DNA from: Sulfurimonadaceae bacterium
GTDB lineage: Bacteria; Campylobacterota; Campylobacteria; Campylobacterales; Sulfurimonadaceae
Direction: 5' to 3'
Assembly: GCA_026193155.1 (NCBI GenBank)
Contig: JAPHSI010000248.1
Location: 1 to 9,073 of the forward strand
Length of the DNA: 9,073 nucleotides
Shown piece after piece: positions 6,386 through 9,073 of the stretch; within the stretch, counting starts at the first letter, position 1; the number at the start of each line of letters is the position of its first letter. The position numbers and the translations under genes are program-made. The notes below the pieces were generated by a model. It had not been told where the DNA came from. It did no database searches and was given only the letters and a program-made list of their open reading frames with translations.

Positions 6386-7174
6386 ATGGTAACTATGAAA
6401 GACCTATTAGAATGTGGTGTACACTTCGGACACCAAACTCGTCGTTGGAACCCAAAAATGAAAAAATATATTTTCGGTGTTCGTAAAAATATCTATATTA
6501 TCGATTTACAAAAAACTTTACGTTATTTCCGTAATACTTACCAAATCGTTGTAGATGCAGCAGCTGAAGGGCAAACTGTTCTTTTCGTTGGTACTAAAAA
6601 ACAAGCTCGTGTTTCAGTTCGTGATGCAGCAATTTCATGTGGTATGCCATATGTAGATAATAGATGGTTAGGTGGTATGCTTACTAACTTCCCAACTATT
6701 CAAAAATCTATTCGTAAACTAGATGTTATCGAAGATATGCAAGAAAATGGTCAAATTGATCTTTTAACTAAAAAAGAAGCTTTAATGCTATCTCGTCAAA
6801 AAGAGAAATTAGAGTCTTACTTTGGTGGTATTCGTAATATGAAAACTTTACCGGATATGATGTTTGTTGTAGATGCTGTTAAAGAACACACTGCAGTACT
6901 TGAAGCAAACCGTCTAGGAATCAAAGTTGTTGCTCCATTAGATACTAACTGTGACCCAGATGTAATCGATTATCCAATTCCAGGTAACGATGATGCTATC
7001 CGTTCAATTCAACTTTTCTGTAAAGAGATGGCTGAAGCTATTAATGAAGGTAAAGCATTAAGAGACGGTCAAACTGAAGAAGCTGAAGGTGAAATTGCTG
7101 AAGCACAAGAAGCAGCAGAGTCTACAGAAGCACCAGCTGAAGAAGCAGCGGTAGAAACTACAGAGGAAGCATAA
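6386..7174 (+). CDS. rpsB: Small ribosomal subunit protein uS2
   Basis: Ribosomal protein S2 of the 30S subunit, bound between head and body and needed together with bS1 for mRNA recruitment. 262 residues. The family's N-terminal MKDLLECGVHFGHQTRRWNPKM and IYIIDLQKT are present, followed by VLFVGTKKQA, RWLGGMLTNF and the C-terminal core VVAPLDTNCDPDVIDYPIPGNDDAIRSI. Residues 230-262 form a disordered acidic tail with 13 Glu and no Lys or Arg, rich in Ala and Thr. The start is set by AAAGGA at 6374-6379, 6 nt before ATG. Arginine is mostly CGT, unlike the AGA of the upstream operon, which points to strong expression. tsf follows after 2 nt, the conserved rpsB-tsf arrangement. Confidence 0.98.
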   Translation: MVTMKDLLECGVHFGHQTRRWNPKMKKYIFGVRKNIYIIDLQKTLRYFRNTYQIVVDAAAEGQTVLFVGTKKQARVSVRDAAISCGMPYVDNRWLGGMLTNFPTIQKSIRKLDVIEDMQENGQIDLLTKKEALMLSRQKEKLESYFGGIRNMKTLPDMMFVVDAVKEHTAVLEANRLGIKVVAPLDTNCDPDVIDYPIPGNDDAIRSIQLFCKEMAEAINEGKALRDGQTEEAEGEIAEAQEAAESTEAPAEEAAVETTEEA

Positions 7175-7176
7175 TT

Positions 7177-8232
7177 ATGGCAGTTACAGCAGCACAAGTT
7201 AAAGAATTACGCGCAGCAACAGATGCGCCGATGATGGATTGTAAAAAAGCGTTAGTTGAGAATGATGGAGACATGGCAAAAGCAACTGAGTGGCTAAAAG
7301 AGCGTGGTATCGCTAAAGCTGCTAAAAAAGCTAGTGAGCGTGTTGCAGCTGAAGGTCTTGTTGGTCTTAAAATAGCTGATGATTTTTCAAAAGCTACTGT
7401 AGTTGAAATCAACTCTGAAACTGACTTCGTTGCAAAAAATGAAGGTTTCCAGAATTTAGTTCTAAAAACGACAGAAGAAGTTTATTCTAACAACCCTGCT
7501 GATGTAGAAGCTGTTATGGGGACTGAGTATGGTAGATACTTCACAGAAGAAGTAGCTAAAATAGGTGAAAAGATTGAACTTCGTCGTTTTGGTACGCTTG
7601 AGGCTGAAGACGATACTGTTGCAATGAACGGTTATGTTCACTCAAACAACCGTATTGCTGTTATTGTAAAAGCTAAATGTGATTCTGCTAAAACTGCTGA
7701 TGGTATGAGAGATGTTATGAAACAAGTTGCAATGCACGCATCTGCAATGAAACCTCAAACTCTTTCATTTAAAGATTTTGATCCTGCATTTGTTGAATCA
7801 GAAACTAAAGGTAGAATTGAAGCTATTAAAAAAGAGAACGAAGAATTATCACGTTTAGGTAAGACTCTTAAAAACGTTCCTACTTATGTTTCAATGATGC
7901 AATTAACTGATGAAGTTATAGCTCAAGCTGAAGAAGATATCAAAGCTATGTTAAAAGAGCAAGGTAAACCGGAAAAAATCTGGGATAAAATTGTTCCTGG
8001 TTCATTAGCTCGTTTTATTGATGATAACACTACTTTAGATAAAGAGCAAGCTTTACTTGATCAAACTTATGTACTAGATGATAAAAAAACTGTAGCAGAG
8101 GCTGTTGAAGCTGCCGCTAAAGCTCTTGGCGGAACTGCTGAGATTGTTGATTTTATCCGTCTTGAAGTTGGTGAAGGTATTGAAAAAGCTGAAGACGACT
8201 TCGCAGCAGAGGTTGCTGCACAAATGGGTTAA
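7177..8232 (+). CDS. tsf: Translation elongation factor Ts
   Basis: Guanine-nucleotide exchange factor that releases GDP from EF-Tu. 351 residues, against about 283 in E. coli. An N-terminal UBA-like domain (about 1-55) contains MMDCKKAL (19-26); the EF-Tu-contact motif TDFVAKNEGF is at 82-91; the C-terminus has FIRLEVGEGIEK and DDFAAEVAAQ. Part of the extra length is a Lys/Glu-rich segment of about 45 residues at roughly 210-258, between core strands, which I believe is shared by campylobacterotal EF-Ts proteins. The usual TGAGMMDCK motif reads TDAPMMDCK here. The ribosome site AGAGGAA (7162-7168) lies inside the final glutamate codons of rpsB, 8 nt before ATG, so the two genes are probably translationally coupled. 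Codon use matches rpsB. Confidence 0.97.
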   Translation: MAVTAAQVKELRAATDAPMMDCKKALVENDGDMAKATEWLKERGIAKAAKKASERVAAEGLVGLKIADDFSKATVVEINSETDFVAKNEGFQNLVLKTTEEVYSNNPADVEAVMGTEYGRYFTEEVAKIGEKIELRRFGTLEAEDDTVAMNGYVHSNNRIAVIVKAKCDSAKTADGMRDVMKQVAMHASAMKPQTLSFKDFDPAFVESETKGRIEAIKKENEELSRLGKTLKNVPTYVSMMQLTDEVIAQAEEDIKAMLKEQGKPEKIWDKIVPGSLARFIDDNTTLDKEQALLDQTYVLDDKKTVAEAVEAAAKALGGTAEIVDFIRLEVGEGIEKAEDDFAAEVAAQMG

Positions 8233-8256
8233 TATTAAGGTATTAACATTTTAAAA

Positions 8257-8283
8257 ATATCTCATCTAACAAAGATGGGATAT
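8257..8283. terminator. Hairpin after tsf, probable terminator
   Basis: An 11-bp stem, ATATCTCATCT (8257-8267) with AGATGGGATAT (8273-8283), has one T-G pair and loop AACAA, and starts 25 nt after the tsf stop. On the plus strand it is followed by CCCCCTCC, not a T-run; on the minus strand the same hairpin is followed by TTTTTAA. It is well placed to end the rpsB-tsf transcript, but its U-tract is on the other strand. Confidence 0.6.
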
Positions 8284-8330
8284 CCCCCTCCTATAAAGAA
8301 AATCAAAAGTTTTATTTAATATAAAAACCA

Positions 8331-8336
8331 TATAAT
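8331..8336 (+). promoter_or_regulatory. Candidate -10 element for the DUF3365 sensor gene
   Basis: TATAAT, preceded by an A/T-rich stretch that includes TTTTATTTAATA. No -35 is apparent. Transcription would begin about 10 nt before ATG-8354, placing the AAAGG ribosome site (8343-8347) at the very 5' end of the mRNA, which is tight; the real promoter may be farther upstream. Confidence 0.35.
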
Positions 8337-8353
8337 TAAAAAAAAGGTTTTCT

Positions 8354-9073
8354 ATGAATAAATTTGCTAATTTTAAAATTTCTGTTTTAGTTTATTCATT
8401 AATTATTTTTGCAATATGGTCAGTCTTAATTTTTATGTCAGCTGTATGGAATATACAAATAGAAAAAAATATTACAGAAGATACAGTAAAAAATATTGCT
8501 AGAGCAAGTTTCAATAAAGATCAAGCCTATAGACTCTGGGCAACTTCACATGGCGGTGTATATGTAAAACCAACGCAAAAAACTCCACCTAGCCCTTGGA
8601 TGGCACACTTATCGGATAGAGATCTAACAACTACAGATGGTACAAAACTTACACTTATGAATCCTGCTTACATGTTAAGAGAGATGATGGATGACTACTC
8701 TGAACTGTATGGAATAAAGGGAAGAATAGTCGGGATCGTATATCTAAATCCAAATAATGAAGCTGATGAATGGGAAGCTAAAGCGATAAAAAGCTTTGAA
8801 CAGGGTAGGAAAGAGATTATGGATTTCACCAATATAGAAGGTGAAAAATATTTACGTCTTATGCGACCTATGATTATGAATCAAAAATGTCAAAAGTGTC
8901 ATGGCCATTTAGGGTTTCCTAATGGTAGTGTAAGAGGTGGTGTAAGTGTATCAGTGCCTATGAAAAAATATATCGAGCATGAAAATGAATCGGTAAGTAA
9001 TATAAAACTTACGTATTTTATTATATGGGCTATAGGAGTAATAGCAATTGTTGTTATATCTTTAAAGTCTTTA
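8354..9073 (+). CDS. DUF3365 (Tll0287-like) haem-binding membrane sensor, 3' partial
   Basis: The first 240 residues of a protein that runs off the window with no stop. Layout: a membrane helix at about 9-31, a periplasmic DUF3365 domain at about 35-205, and a second membrane helix at about 220-237. The domain is recognised from ARASFNKDQAYRLWATSHGG (50-69), TPPSPW (77-82), LTLMNPAYM (99-107), DEWEAKAIKSFEQG (138-151), YLRLMRPM (166-173), CQKCH (179-183) and VRGGVSVSVPM (193-203). CQKCH is a CxxCH c-type haem attachment site, as in cyanobacterial Tll0287. Such domains usually sense redox, gas or ligand and drive a cytoplasmic kinase, GGDEF or chemotaxis module; the output module lies outside the window. 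ATG-8354 is chosen because AAAGG at 8343-8347 precedes it by 6 nt. Confidence 0.85.
   Translation, partial: MNKFANFKISVLVYSLIIFAIWSVLIFMSAVWNIQIEKNITEDTVKNIARASFNKDQAYRLWATSHGGVYVKPTQKTPPSPWMAHLSDRDLTTTDGTKLTLMNPAYMLREMMDDYSELYGIKGRIVGIVYLNPNNEADEWEAKAIKSFEQGRKEIMDFTNIEGEKYLRLMRPMIMNQKCQKCHGHLGFPNGSVRGGVSVSVPMKKYIEHENESVSNIKLTYFIIWAIGVIAIVVISLKSL

Noticed and set aside
7158..7412. 84-codon minus-strand reading frame over the start of tsf
   Set aside because: Antisense shadow of conserved EF-Ts coding sequence.

Overview
The window looks like chromosomal DNA of a Campylobacterota (epsilonproteobacterial) organism, most likely a Sulfurimonas-like sulfur or hydrogen oxidiser. The evidence is the low GC content, an ftsW-murG operon whose proteins carry campylobacterotal sequence variants, a long form of EF-Ts, a DUF3373 porin with a coiled-coil N-terminus, a DUF3365 haem sensor, and promoters with a T-tract before TATAAT. 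The genus is inference; the phylum is fairly secure.

Layout. Positions 2-4497 (+) hold a tightly packed six-gene operon with overlaps of 4 and 8 nt and gaps of 5, 8 and 1 nt: ftsW (5' end outside the window), murG, a DedA-family membrane protein, a DUF420 membrane protein, a Bcp-type peroxiredoxin and a TIGR01777 sugar-epimerase-like SDR protein. It meets head-on, with no spacer, a DUF3373 outer-membrane porin gene on the minus strand (4498-6066). A 319-nt divergent intergenic region (6067-6385) carries control elements for both sides: a 28-bp imperfect palindrome near the porin start, and a TATAAT promoter with a structured leader of about 145 nt for rpsB. rpsB and tsf (6386-8232, +) form a translation operon closed by a strong hairpin. 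The last 720 nt are the 5' part of a DUF3365 (Tll0287-like) membrane sensor with a CxxCH haem motif; it runs off the window.

How the genes fit together. FtsW (septal peptidoglycan polymerase) and MurG (lipid II synthesis) act in successive steps of wall synthesis. DedA proteins have recently been linked to recycling of undecaprenyl phosphate, the lipid that MurG and FtsW depend on, so the first three genes could form a lipid-carrier cycle. The next three genes (DUF420, Bcp, SDR) have no obvious link to the wall and may simply share the transcript. rpsB and tsf use noticeably more CGT arginine codons than the other genes, as expected for highly expressed genes.

I found no mobile element, CRISPR array, tRNA, rRNA or toxin system, and no clear new biological system. 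The points most worth a second look are the DedA gene inside the ftsW-murG operon, the rpsB leader, the hairpin at the zero-gap convergent junction, the porin upstream palindrome, and the truncated haem sensor.
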